Positions 42,435 to 50,009 of a DNA stretch of 64,000 bases are shown piece by piece; position 1 is the stretch's first letter; each line of letters begins with the position of its first letter. The DNA comes from Nonomuraea africana (GTDB taxonomy: Bacteria; Actinomycetota; Actinomycetes; Streptosporangiales; Streptosporangiaceae). The notes under the pieces are model-generated. The model had not been told where the DNA came from, made no database searches, and worked only from the letters and a program-made list of their open reading frames with translations. The position numbers and the translations under genes were made by a program. The stretch spans positions 8,494,001 through 8,558,000 of the forward strand of contig NZ_JADBEF010000001.1 of assembly GCF_014873535.1 (NCBI RefSeq), written 5' to 3'.

Positions 42435-44687
42435 GTGCCCACCCAAGTCTCTGTTGACCACCCCTTGCTCGACGGCCTCAACCCGCAGCAGCGCGAGGCC
42501 GTGATCCATCACGGCAGCCCGCTGCTCATCGTCGCGGGGGCGGGTTCAGGCAAGACTCGGGTGCTCACCCACCGCATCGCCTATCTCCTGGCCGAGCGCG
42601 AGGTCCATCCCGGCGAGATCCTCGCGATCACCTTCACCAACAAGGCCGCCAAGGAGATGAAGGAGCGCGTCGACCGGCTGATCGGCCCCCGCTCCAAGGC
42701 CATGTGGGTGATGACCTTCCACAGCGCCTGCATGCGCATCCTGCGCAAGGAGGCCAAGCGGCTCGGCTATCCCTCCAGCTTCTCCATCTACGACCAGGCC
42801 GACTCCCAGCGGCTCATGGCGATGGTCTGCCGCGAGATGGACCTCGACCCCAAGCGCTACCCGCCGCGCTCGTTCTCCGCCCAGGTCAGCAACTTCAAGA
42901 ACGAGCTGATCGACTACGAGAGCGCCATCGACAGGGCGGGCTCGCACCTCGAGAAGACGCTCGCGCAGGCCTACAAGGCCTACCAGCTCAAGCTGACCGA
43001 GTCCGGCGCAATGGACTTCGACGACATCATCATGAACACGGTGGTGCTGTTCCAGCTCTTTCCCGAGGTGGCCGAGCACTACCGCATGCGCTTCAGGCAC
43101 GTGATGGTCGACGAGTACCAGGACACCAACCACGCCCAGTACATCCTGATCAGGGAGCTGGTCGGGCGGCCACAGCTGACCACCGTCGACGGCGAGCCCG
43201 TGCGGTCCGGGGCCGACCAGTCCGAACTGTGCGTCGTCGGTGACGCCGACCAGTCGATCTACGCCTTCCGCGGCGCGACGATCCGCAACATCCTCGAGTT
43301 CGAGCGCGACTACCCCGACGCGCGCACGATCCTGCTCGAGCAGAACTACCGCTCCACCCAGAACATCCTGGCCGCCGCCAACTCGGTCATCTCGCGCAAC
43401 GAGTCGCGCAAGCCGAAGAACCTCTGGTCCGACCAGGGCGACGGGCCGAAGATCGTTGGCTACGTCGCCGACAACGAGCACGACGAGGCGATGTTCGTCG
43501 CCCAGGAGGTCGACAAGCTCACCGACGAGGAGGGCGTGCGCCCCGGCGACGTGGCGGTCTTCTACCGCACCAACGCCGCCTCCCGCGTGTTCGAGGAGAT
43601 CTTCATCCGCACCGGCCTGCCGTACAAGGTAGTCGGGGGCGTGCGCTTCTACGAGCGCAAGGAGGTCAAGGACCTGCTGGCCTACCTGCGGGTGCTGGCC
43701 AACCCCAACGACGTGGTCTCCCTGCGGCGCATCCTCAACGTGCCCAAGCGCGGCATCGGCGACCGCGCCGAGGCGCTGGTCGAGGCGCTTTCCTCGCGTG
43801 AGCGCATCTCCTTCTGGGAGGCGCTGCGCAGGGCGGAGGAGGCGTACGGCATGGCGACCAGGTCGCTCAACGCCATCCGCGAGTTCGTCGCGATGATCGA
43901 CGACCTGATCGGCAAGGCCGAGGGCGTGCCGCCGTCGGCGCTGGCCGAGGAGATCCTGGTGTCGACCGGCTACCGCGCCGAGCTGGAGGCCTCCGAAGAC
44001 CCGCAGGACGAGTCGCGCCTCGAGAACCTCAACGAGCTCATCTCGGTCGCCTCCGAGTTCGAGGAGGCCAACCCCGAGGGCACGCTGGTGGAGTTCCTCG
44101 AGCAGGTCTCGCTGGTGGCCGACGCCGACCAGATCCCCGAGGGCGACGGCGGCCAGGGCGTGGTGACGCTGATGACCCTCCACACCGCCAAGGGCCTCGA
44201 GTTCCCCGTCGTCTTCCTCACCGCGATGGAGGACGGCGTCTTCCCGCACATCCGCTCGCTGGGCGAGCCGAAGGAGCTGGAGGAGGAGCGCCGTCTGGCC
44301 TACGTCGGCATCACCCGCGCCGAGAAGCGCCTCTACCTCACCAGGGCCGCGGTGCGCAGCTCGTGGGGCTCGCCGTCGTTCAACCCCGCCTCGCGCTTCG
44401 TCAACGAGGTGCCGGCCAAGCTCATCGAGTGGCGCACCGACCCCGAGAAGTCGGCGTGGAGCGCGGCCACGACGCGCAAGGAGGCCCCCGCGCCCGCCGC
44501 GCGCCGTCCGGGCGGCAAGCAGCTGCCCTCGCTCACGCCGGGTGACCGGGTCACGCACGACGCCTTCGGGCTGGGCACGGTCGTGTCGGTGGACGGCGTG
44601 GCGGAGAAGACCAAGGTGAAGATCGACTTCGGCAGCGGCGGCGAAAAGACCCTGCTCCTCGCCTACGCTCCGCTGGAGAAGCTCTAG
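42435..44687 (+). CDS. pcrA: ATP-dependent DNA helicase PcrA/UvrD1
   Basis: 750 residues. Superfamily 1A motifs: Q motif GLNPQQREAV, Walker A AGAGSGKT (35-42), AITFTNKAAKEM, Walker B VDEYQDTNHAQY (about 225), GDADQSIYAFRGA, LEQNYRS, VTLMTLHTAKGLEFP and YVGITRAEKRLYL. The C-terminal 50 residues (GDRVTHDAFGLGTVVSV) form the Tudor-like RNA-polymerase contact found in PcrA/UvrD1. It unwinds DNA in repair and at stalled transcription complexes. Length is normal. Its stop lies 13 bp before the IS5-type insertion. Confidence 0.97.
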   Translation: MPTQVSVDHPLLDGLNPQQREAVIHHGSPLLIVAGAGSGKTRVLTHRIAYLLAEREVHPGEILAITFTNKAAKEMKERVDRLIGPRSKAMWVMTFHSACMRILRKEAKRLGYPSSFSIYDQADSQRLMAMVCREMDLDPKRYPPRSFSAQVSNFKNELIDYESAIDRAGSHLEKTLAQAYKAYQLKLTESGAMDFDDIIMNTVVLFQLFPEVAEHYRMRFRHVMVDEYQDTNHAQYILIRELVGRPQLTTVDGEPVRSGADQSELCVVGDADQSIYAFRGATIRNILEFERDYPDARTILLEQNYRSTQNILAAANSVISRNESRKPKNLWSDQGDGPKIVGYVADNEHDEAMFVAQEVDKLTDEEGVRPGDVAVFYRTNAASRVFEEIFIRTGLPYKVVGGVRFYERKEVKDLLAYLRVLANPNDVVSLRRILNVPKRGIGDRAEALVEALSSRERISFWEALRRAEEAYGMATRSLNAIREFVAMIDDLIGKAEGVPPSALAEEILVSTGYRAELEASEDPQDESRLENLNELISVASEFEEANPEGTLVEFLEQVSLVADADQIPEGDGGQGVVTLMTLHTAKGLEFPVVFLTAMEDGVFPHIRSLGEPKELEEERRLAYVGITRAEKRLYLTRAAVRSSWGSPSFNPASRFVNEVPAKLIEWRTDPEKSAWSAATTRKEAPAPAARRPGGKQLPSLTPGDRVTHDAFGLGTVVSVDGVAEKTKVKIDFGSGGEKTLLLAYAPLEKL

Positions 44688-44704
44688 GAAACGGGTCCGC
44701 CTAG

Positions 44705-44721
44705 GGCGTGTCCCGTGGATC
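44705..44721 (+). repeat. Left terminal inverted repeat of the IS5-type element
   Basis: It pairs with 45658-45674, with one mismatch at the outermost base. Confidence 0.85.
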
Positions 44722-44751
44722 TTTGATGGTGGTTTGGTGTAGATCAGTCCA

Positions 44752-45659
44752 GTGGAAGATCGCCTGAAGCGTCATGATCTGACCGATGCCGAGTGGGAAC
44801 GGCTGGCGCCGCTGCTGCCGGTCAACCCGCGGCAGGGCGGCCGATGGGCCGATCACCGAACGGTCATCAACGGGGTCTTCTTCCGGGTCCGGACCAACAT
44901 CACCTGGCGTGACCTGCCGCCCTGGTACGGGAACTGGAAGACCGTCTACAACCGGCATCGCCGCTGGTCGATGGATGGCACCTGGGAGAAGATCCTGGAC
45001 GGGCTGCGCGCTGGATGCGATGAGGCCGAGGGGGAGGACTGGACGGTGAGTGTGGATTCCACTGTGGCGCGCGCTCATCAGCATGCCGCCGGAGCTCGTC
45101 GTGAGCCGCCCGCCGACATCCCGTCAAAGGGGACGGCGTAGATCACAAACCGGGCACGGGCCGGGAGGCGCTGGGCCGCTCACGGGGCGGGTGGAGCACG
45201 AAGATTCACCTGGTCGCCGACCGGCGCTGCCGGCCGATCGCCCGGATCATCAGCCCCGGTCAGCACGGCGATAGCCCGTACTTCCGGCGCATCCTGGAGC
45301 GGGTGCGCATCCGGCGTCGCGGTCTGGGCCGTCCTCGCCGGCGTCCGATACGTGTGCTGGCCGACAAGGCCTACTCCTCGCGCGCCAATCGCTCCTACCT
45401 GCGCCGACGCGGCATCCAGGCGGTCATCCCGATCAAGAAGGATCAGCAGGCCAACCGACTCAACCGGGGGCGTAAGGGCGGGCGACCGCCCGGCTTCGAC
45501 GCCGAGCGGTACAAGGAGCGCAATACCGCCGAGCGGTGCGTCAACAAGCTCAAGGGCCACCGCGCGGTGGCCCTTCGCACCGACAAGCGCGAACGCATCT
45601 ACGAGGGCACCATCGACGTCGCCTCGATCAGGATCTGGCTCCGTGACCCTGTCCTATGA
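44752..45659 (+). CDS. IS5-family DDE transposase made by -1 frameshift (two frames)
   Basis: Frame A (44752-45141, GTG start, 129 residues) has the DUF4096-type N-terminus LTDAEWERLAPLLP, RTNITWRDLPPWYG and the first catalytic Asp in VSVDSTVARAH. Frame B (to 45659) lies in the -1 frame and supplies VLADKAYSSRANR (second Asp) and KERNTAERCVNKLK (Glu). A slippery AAAGGGG at 45126-45132, nine bases before the frame A stop, lets Lys-Gly codons re-pair in the -1 frame and gives a full protein of about 302 residues. The frame B stop falls inside the right inverted repeat. Confidence 0.88.
45126..45132 (+). promoter_or_regulatory. Probable -1 ribosomal frameshift heptamer (AAAGGGG)
   Basis: In frame A it reads A-AAG-GGG. 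Slipping back one base gives AAA-GGG, conserving both tRNA pairings, and enters the frame that carries the rest of the DDE domain. Confidence 0.65.
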
Positions 45660-45674
45660 TCCACGGGACACGCT
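45658..45674 (-). repeat. Right terminal inverted repeat of the IS5-type element
   Basis: Reverse complement of 44705-44721 with one mismatch, followed by CTAG. Confidence 0.85.
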
Positions 45675-45930
45675 CTAGTCCCAGTTGATCGTCTTGCTGA
45701 CCTGGCTCGCGGGCGGTGGCGTCACCGTGACGGCGCCGCCCCAGCCGGAGTAGCTCGCGCTGCAGCACCTTCGCGCCGGTCTTCGAGAGCAGGGCGGTCT
45801 GCTCCTTGACCGCGAAGCCGCGGCCGGCGGTGACCTTGCCCTTCAGCGCGCTGACCGGATCGGGGGGCGTCGCATGGGCGGGGGCGGCCACCAGGACGAC
45901 GGCCATGATCATGCTTTTCACCCGCAGCAT
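45675..45930 (-). pseudogene. Collapsed copy of the tandem secreted-protein family
   Basis: The first part encodes a signal sequence and the family start (MLRVKSMIMAVVLVAAPAHA, then PPDPVSALKGKVTAGRG). After about 40 more residues the frame shifts, and the other frame reads SYSGWGGAVTVTPPPASQV, the family's C-terminal motif, ending in TAG. The roughly 170 residues normally between these parts are missing, so the copy arose by internal deletion with a frame change. Its TAG stop is part of the CTAG flanking the IS5-type element. It is nearest the IS of five family members. Confidence 0.8.
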
Positions 45931-45931
45931 C

Positions 45932-46447
45932 CTACGGACGGCGATCTTCCTGCGGCGGAGCCACCCAGATCCTGGAAGGGCGGCCGGTCGCCAGGTCCCT
46001 GCCACGCAACACCTGGATCCGCCACGGGTCCATGCGCAAGAGGTGGTAGCCGGGGTCTTCCGGCCCCCGCCGCCAGTAGGACTGGGGGTCGTAGCCGACG
46101 CCCGGCGGGCTGCCCTGCCGGTAGAGCTCCCACACCGCCTTCTTCACCGCCTCGTCGGTCTCCCACCTGGCCACGGTGTCGACGGCCACGGTGTTCTGCG
46201 CGGGGCTCCAGTAGGAGAAGGTGGCGTGCGGATTGCCGGCCAGATGCGCCCGCTTCACCGGGGTGTCGAAGGTGGCCAGCCAGCCCACGGGGCTGTCGCC
46301 GGTCATCTCCCAGATCGGCAGCAGCACCCGCGAGCGCGGCCTGCCCTTGGCGTCGACGGTGGTCATGGTGGCGTACACCACGTCGCCGACGATGTCCTCG
46401 AAGTCCTGTCTGATCGCCGAGAACGCGGCGACCCTGTGCGCGGCCAC
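45932..46447 (-). CDS. Pyridoxamine 5'-phosphate oxidase-like (PPOX) flavin/F420-type protein
   Basis: 171 residues from a GTG at 46447 with GGAAAGG upstream. ATMTTVDAKGRPRSRVLLPIW and NPHATFSYWSP are typical of the split-barrel PPOX family, which binds FMN, F420 or heme. The late DPWRIQVLRG strand is also typical. It follows the deazaflavin-type gene by 5 bp and is probably co-transcribed, so an F420-linked redox role is plausible. The substrate is unknown. Confidence 0.83.
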   Translation of the reverse strand: MAAHRVAAFSAIRQDFEDIVGDVVYATMTTVDAKGRPRSRVLLPIWEMTGDSPVGWLATFDTPVKRAHLAGNPHATFSYWSPAQNTVAVDTVARWETDEAVKKAVWELYRQGSPPGVGYDPQSYWRRGPEDPGYHLLRMDPWRIQVLRGRDLATGRPSRIWVAPPQEDRRP

Positions 46448-46452
46448 GGCGC

Positions 46453-46887
46453 TCAGACCCTTTCCAGGACGACGACGGGGATCTCCTGCCTGGCCAGCGC
46501 CGCGTAGCGCCGGTAGACGGGGGCCACGGAGGTCATCAGCCGCCACAGCCTGTTGCGCTCGGCGCCCTGGGCGGTGCGGGCGCGCACGGCGAACCGCTCG
46601 GCGCGGACCTGCACCTCGGCCTCGGGGTTCGCGCGCAGGTTCAGGTACCAGTTCGGCAACCCGGGGGCGCCCGGGACGCTGCCCGAGGCCACCAGGATGT
46701 AGCGCTCGCCGTCCTGGCCGAAGAACACTCCGGTACGGCGGCGCGTGCCGCTCTTCCTGCCCACGGTGGTGAGGACGAGGTTGGTCACGCCGCCTTCGAG
46801 GAAGCCGTCCTCGCCGCCGGAGTCGAGGTAGCGGCGGACGTGTTCGGCGACCGAGAGGTCGGGGCTGTCGGTGACGTCTGCGTTCAT
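46453..46887 (-). CDS. Deazaflavin-dependent nitroreductase family protein (DDN-like)
   Basis: 144 residues. GGVTNLVLTTVGRKSGTRRRTGVFF, then LPNWYLNLRANPEAEVQV and MTSVAPVYRRY, match the F420-dependent nitroreductase/quinone-reductase family (Ddn, DUF385). Length is typical. It has no signal peptide. It forms a two-gene unit with the PPOX-like protein immediately downstream. Confidence 0.88.
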   Translation of the reverse strand: MNADVTDSPDLSVAEHVRRYLDSGGEDGFLEGGVTNLVLTTVGRKSGTRRRTGVFFGQDGERYILVASGSVPGAPGLPNWYLNLRANPEAEVQVRAERFAVRARTAQGAERNRLWRLMTSVAPVYRRYAALARQEIPVVVLERV

Positions 46888-46911
46888 GGCGTCATCGTGC
46901 AGCCCCGGACT

Positions 46912-47706
46912 TCAGTGTTCCTTCGGAAGCGCTTCGGTGAGCTTCATGGCCGCCTCACCGGGGAGTTCGAGCTCGGGAAGGTCGTCCTGCGACATGACCA
47001 GGTCCGCGGGCGGCGGCTCGACGGTGACCCTGGCGCCCCAGCCCGTGAAGCGCTGGTCCGAGTTGATGCCCAGCATCATGTCGTCGTTCGTTTTGTGCGA
47101 GAGCCTGGTGGCAAGGCGGGTGACCCGGCCCTTGGCGTCGAACCAGAGCGCCCACGCCAGCTTCGGGTCGCTTCCCGGCCTTCCGCCCAAGGGGAGGCCA
47201 GGGATCTTGGAGACGCGAATGGAGCCCTTGGCGGTGCGGGGGGTGACGGACGAGGCGGTGGCGAGCAGCGCCTCCAGCGTGCCGGGGTGGAAGAGGTCGA
47301 CCCCGAAATCCGCGAAACTTTCCTCGCGATAGTCGGTGTACACCCACTTCTTGTCCAGCGGGAGCCTGCCGATCAGCCGGCCGCCCGAGGTGTAGCTCTT
47401 GCCCTTGGCCCTGATGAGCAGCGTCGGAAAGCGGAGGTCGTCTTCGATGAGCTCGCTCTTGAGCGGCGTGTAGAGCGAGGTCGAGTCGTCGACGTCCACG
47501 CGCCATCCCTTGCGGAACCCGGCGACCCTCGTGGTCCTGGCGGTGAGGAAGTGCTTGCCGTCGCCCGACATGCGGGTGACCACGGAGACGGTGACACCTC
47601 GGCCGGGCACGACCTGCGCCTTGAGCGCCTTGACGGGATCGGGCTTGGGCGCGGGCTGGGTCGGGACGGCGGTGGCGAGGGCGAGCGCGATGAGGAGTGG
47701 CTTCAT
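46912..47706 (-). CDS. Secreted protein of tandem family, copy A
   Basis: 264 residues with an N-terminal signal sequence, then PKPDPVKALKAQVVPGRGVTV. The middle has SYTSGGRLIGRLPLDKKWV; the C-terminal motif is RFTGWGARVTVEPPPADLV. Copies A-D and the pseudogene share (P)DPVKALKAQ, a LP-G-KW motif, and GWG-V-PP. The fold pattern (beta-rich, with a final G-V-PPA-QV strand) recalls LolA/LppX-like lipid carriers, but there is no lipobox cysteine. That resemblance is inferred. It probably acts outside the membrane. Confidence 0.75.
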   Translation of the reverse strand: MKPLLIALALATAVPTQPAPKPDPVKALKAQVVPGRGVTVSVVTRMSGDGKHFLTARTTRVAGFRKGWRVDVDDSTSLYTPLKSELIEDDLRFPTLLIRAKGKSYTSGGRLIGRLPLDKKWVYTDYREESFADFGVDLFHPGTLEALLATASSVTPRTAKGSIRVSKIPGLPLGGRPGSDPKLAWALWFDAKGRVTRLATRLSHKTNDDMMLGINSDQRFTGWGARVTVEPPPADLVMSQDDLPELELPGEAAMKLTEALPKEH

Positions 47707-47759
47707 GGGGGGTCCTCGAAGTGCGGGGGTGGTAGAGGGAAGGGGGACTTCGGTGTCTG

Positions 47760-48542
47760 TTACGAGGTGCTCTCATCGAGGGGGTCGGCCGGCGTGTCCG
47801 CTTCCTCCTGGGGGTCCCACACCTGGTCGGCGGGCGGCGGGTCGATGACGACCGTGGAACCCCAGCCGGTGTAGCGAACGTCGACGTGCGCGCTCAGCGC
47901 GGTGTCGTGGACGACATGCCTCGAGACCAGACGCGTGACCAGCCCTCTCGAGTCGAACCAGAGCGTCCAGGAGATCTTCGGGAAGTCCTTGTACGGACAG
48001 TTCGCCTCGGCAAGCCCCTCCAGCCGGCAGGTCGTCGTCACGCCGCCGGCCGTGCCGTCGCGCCGGAAGGTGGCATGTGCGAGCAGAACGCGCAGGTGCT
48101 GCGGATCGAGGACCTCGATGGGAGAGTTGCTCGAGGAAGGACCGAAACCCTTGATGCGGAGCCATCTCTTGCCATCGGGGAGCTCGTCCGTCCAGATGCC
48201 TCCGCTGCGGTAGACGGTCTTGCCGACCACGATCTCGCGGCTGGGCTGGAAGAAGGCGGCCTCGTCGGCGTCCATCTTCCGGAGCGGACGGATCTTCTCG
48301 CTCTTGTCCGTCGCGGCGATTCCTCGACGGGAGAAGGCGATCTTTCCCTTCTCGTGCGCGATGGCATATGTCTTGCCGTTCTTGGCGCTCTTCCTCGTTT
48401 CGGACATCCTGACGCCCTTGCCCGGCACTAGCTGCGCGATCAGTGCCTTGACCGGGTCGGCCTTGGGGGCGGCCTGTGCGGGGACGGCCGTGATCAGCGC
48501 CACGCCGGTGGTCAGGGCGAGGCCGATGGCGACGTGCTTCAT
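47760..48542 (-). CDS. Secreted protein of tandem family, copy B
   Basis: 260 residues from the ATG at 48542: signal sequence ending VPAQAAPKADPVKAL, then PGKGVRMSETRKSAKNGKTY, VYRSGGIWTDELPDGKRWLR, and the C-terminal RYTGWGSTVVIDPPPADQV. It alone in the family has two mature-region cysteines (TTTCRLEGLAEANC), perhaps a disulfide. The tail is short and acidic (EEADTPADPLDE). It has no known function and is transcribed in the same direction as its relatives. Confidence 0.75.
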   Translation of the reverse strand: MKHVAIGLALTTGVALITAVPAQAAPKADPVKALIAQLVPGKGVRMSETRKSAKNGKTYAIAHEKGKIAFSRRGIAATDKSEKIRPLRKMDADEAAFFQPSREIVVGKTVYRSGGIWTDELPDGKRWLRIKGFGPSSSNSPIEVLDPQHLRVLLAHATFRRDGTAGGVTTTCRLEGLAEANCPYKDFPKISWTLWFDSRGLVTRLVSRHVVHDTALSAHVDVRYTGWGSTVVIDPPPADQVWDPQEEADTPADPLDESTS

Positions 48543-48731
48543 GCGATATCGATCATTTCTCGAGGAGGCGCGAGGCTGGCGCGCGCTGGACGTGCTCGCG
48601 GGCGAGTGAGCCCGCATCCCGGAAATGCGTGCCGTCCCTTCGGTGACGATCACGTGCACCGGCTCGGCGACGTCGCAGACCGGGCGGGCGCCACGCAGGG
48701 AATGCGTGACGCCCGCTTTGTCGGCTGGCTA

Positions 48732-49574
48732 CTACTGCTTGACCTCGTTGAGGACGTCGGGCAGGCCGGGGGTCGGCGCGTCCTCACCCAGGTCCTTGGA
48801 GTCGACCACCTGGGCGGACGGAGGAGCGCTGATGGCGACCTTGGCGCCCCATCCGCTGAACCTGGAGTCCTGGGTCATCTCGAGGGTCACGCCGCGCATC
48901 GGGACGGCCATCTTGGCGCTGACCCTGGTCACCTGGCCCTTGGCGTTGATCCAGAGCGCCCAGGTGATCTTCTTGGCACCGATGGAGTCGCCGCCCGAGC
49001 GGAAGGTGCGCGAGACCGAGCGGAGCTTCGCGGTGCTGATCGTGCCCTTCGCCACACCGTTGCGGTAGGAGGAGGCGCCGGCCACGAGCGTCTTGAGCGT
49101 GGCCGGCTCGAAGACGTCGAGGAAGGCTCCCTCGCCGCGGTTGGTGCTGGCGGCGCCCGTGTACCGCACCCACGTCTTACCCTCGGGCAGCACTTGGGCC
49201 ACCATGCTGCCGGAGACGTAGGTCTTGCCCTTGACGCTGATCGTCCGAGTGGGCTTGGCCAGCACCGCGAACGAGGCCTGGTCCTCCTCCTCGAGCAGCG
49301 CCTTGAGGGTGGGGTCGAGCTGCATCTTGAACGTGATGTCAGAGGCGGCGGGGCCGCTCTTGTCGAAGCCGATCGTGCCGTTCTCCCTGGTGGTGATCAG
49401 CGTCTCGCCCGAGCCGCCCATCCGGACGACGGAGGAGAACGTGACGCCCTTGCCGGGAGTGAACTGCGCCTTCAGCGCCTTGACGGGGTCGGCCTTGGGC
49501 GCCGCCTGCGCCGGAGCGGCGCCGACGAGCGCCACGCCCGTGGTGAGGGCGAGGCCGATGATGATCCGCTTCAT
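48732..49574 (-). CDS. Secreted protein of tandem family, copy C
   Basis: 280 residues: signal sequence (ATG at 49574) ending APAQAAPKADPVKALKAQF, then PGKGVTFSSVVRMGGSG, the block TYVSGSMVAQVLPEGKTWVR, ITWALWINAKGQVTRV, and the C-terminal RFSGWGAKVAISAPPSAQV with the tail LPDVLNEVKQ. The tail is nearly the same as in copy D (LPSVLNEAAQ), suggesting these two are closest. A 189-bp gap to copy B has no clear gene. Confidence 0.77.
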   Translation of the reverse strand: MKRIIIGLALTTGVALVGAAPAQAAPKADPVKALKAQFTPGKGVTFSSVVRMGGSGETLITTRENGTIGFDKSGPAASDITFKMQLDPTLKALLEEEDQASFAVLAKPTRTISVKGKTYVSGSMVAQVLPEGKTWVRYTGAASTNRGEGAFLDVFEPATLKTLVAGASSYRNGVAKGTISTAKLRSVSRTFRSGGDSIGAKKITWALWINAKGQVTRVSAKMAVPMRGVTLEMTQDSRFSGWGAKVAISAPPSAQVVDSKDLGEDAPTPGLPDVLNEVKQ

Positions 49575-49794
49575 GCGATTTCCTTCATGGTTTTGGAGGG
49601 GGAGGAGAATCTTGCCAAGCGCACATCACGAGGCTGTATCGATCATGAGCGTGCCAGGCAGAGATCACGAATATCGGGAGCCCGCGCACACAGTTCGTGA
49701 AATTTCGGTGCAGAACGCCCATGGCCGGGACCTCGTAGCGGGGAGGGTTCGGCAAGGTGTCACCAGGCTCCCGCCAGGCGCCGACGATGGTCTG

Positions 49795-49842
49795 CCTTGG
49801 CGCCCAGGCCGGGGATGTCCTTGGCGCCCCAGCCGGGAAGCT
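49795..49842. repeat. Two-copy 24-bp imperfect tandem repeat
   Basis: CCTTGGCGCCC begins both units (49795 and 49819); 19 of 24 positions agree. It lies in the gap between two family copies. Confidence 0.6.
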
Positions 49843-49976
49843 CGGCGGCGAGGTGGGAAGGGGCGGGAATGAGGTCTTGGTAGGCGCGAGTTCTCAGGAG
49901 ACGCCTTTGGGGAGGTGCCGCCAGGGAGTTCCTGCCTTGGGCGAGAGACCCGCTGCGCGAACTACTCCAAACGGGA

Positions 49977-50000
49977 GGCCCGGCGCGGGGGCGCCGGGCC
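49977..50000 (-). terminator. Hairpin terminator downstream of copy D
   Basis: A perfect 10-bp stem (GGCCCGGCGC and its complement) with a four-base loop, 10 bp after the stop of the gene at 50010-50840. On the minus strand it is followed by TCCCGTTTGG. Confidence 0.7.
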
Positions 50001-50009
50001 GTACAGGAG

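Larger units (their letters stand above)
44705..45674 (+). mobile_element. IS5-family (IS427-like) insertion sequence
   Basis: About 970 bp bounded by 17-bp terminal inverted repeats that match at 16 positions (44705-44721 and 45658-45674; core GCGTGTCCCGTGGATC). CTAG flanks both ends (44701-44704 and 45675-45678), fitting the TA/CTAG target preference of the IS427 subgroup. It carries a two-frame DDE transposase. The ends and both frames look intact, so it may be active. Confidence 0.88.
49575..50009. other. 435-bp gene-free stretch between copies C and D
   Basis: No convincing gene on either strand. It contains a 24-bp imperfect tandem repeat (49795-49842) whose minus-strand reading repeats PGWGAKDI / PGLGAKAD, reminiscent of the GWGAK motif of the neighbouring family but without a start codon or open context. 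It also contains a strong hairpin at 49977-50000. It may be an eroded further copy. Confidence 0.4.

Noticed and set aside
48543..48731. Possible small gene between family copies B and C
   Set aside because: No start with ribosome site and no coding-like composition; treated as intergenic, probably promoter for copy B.
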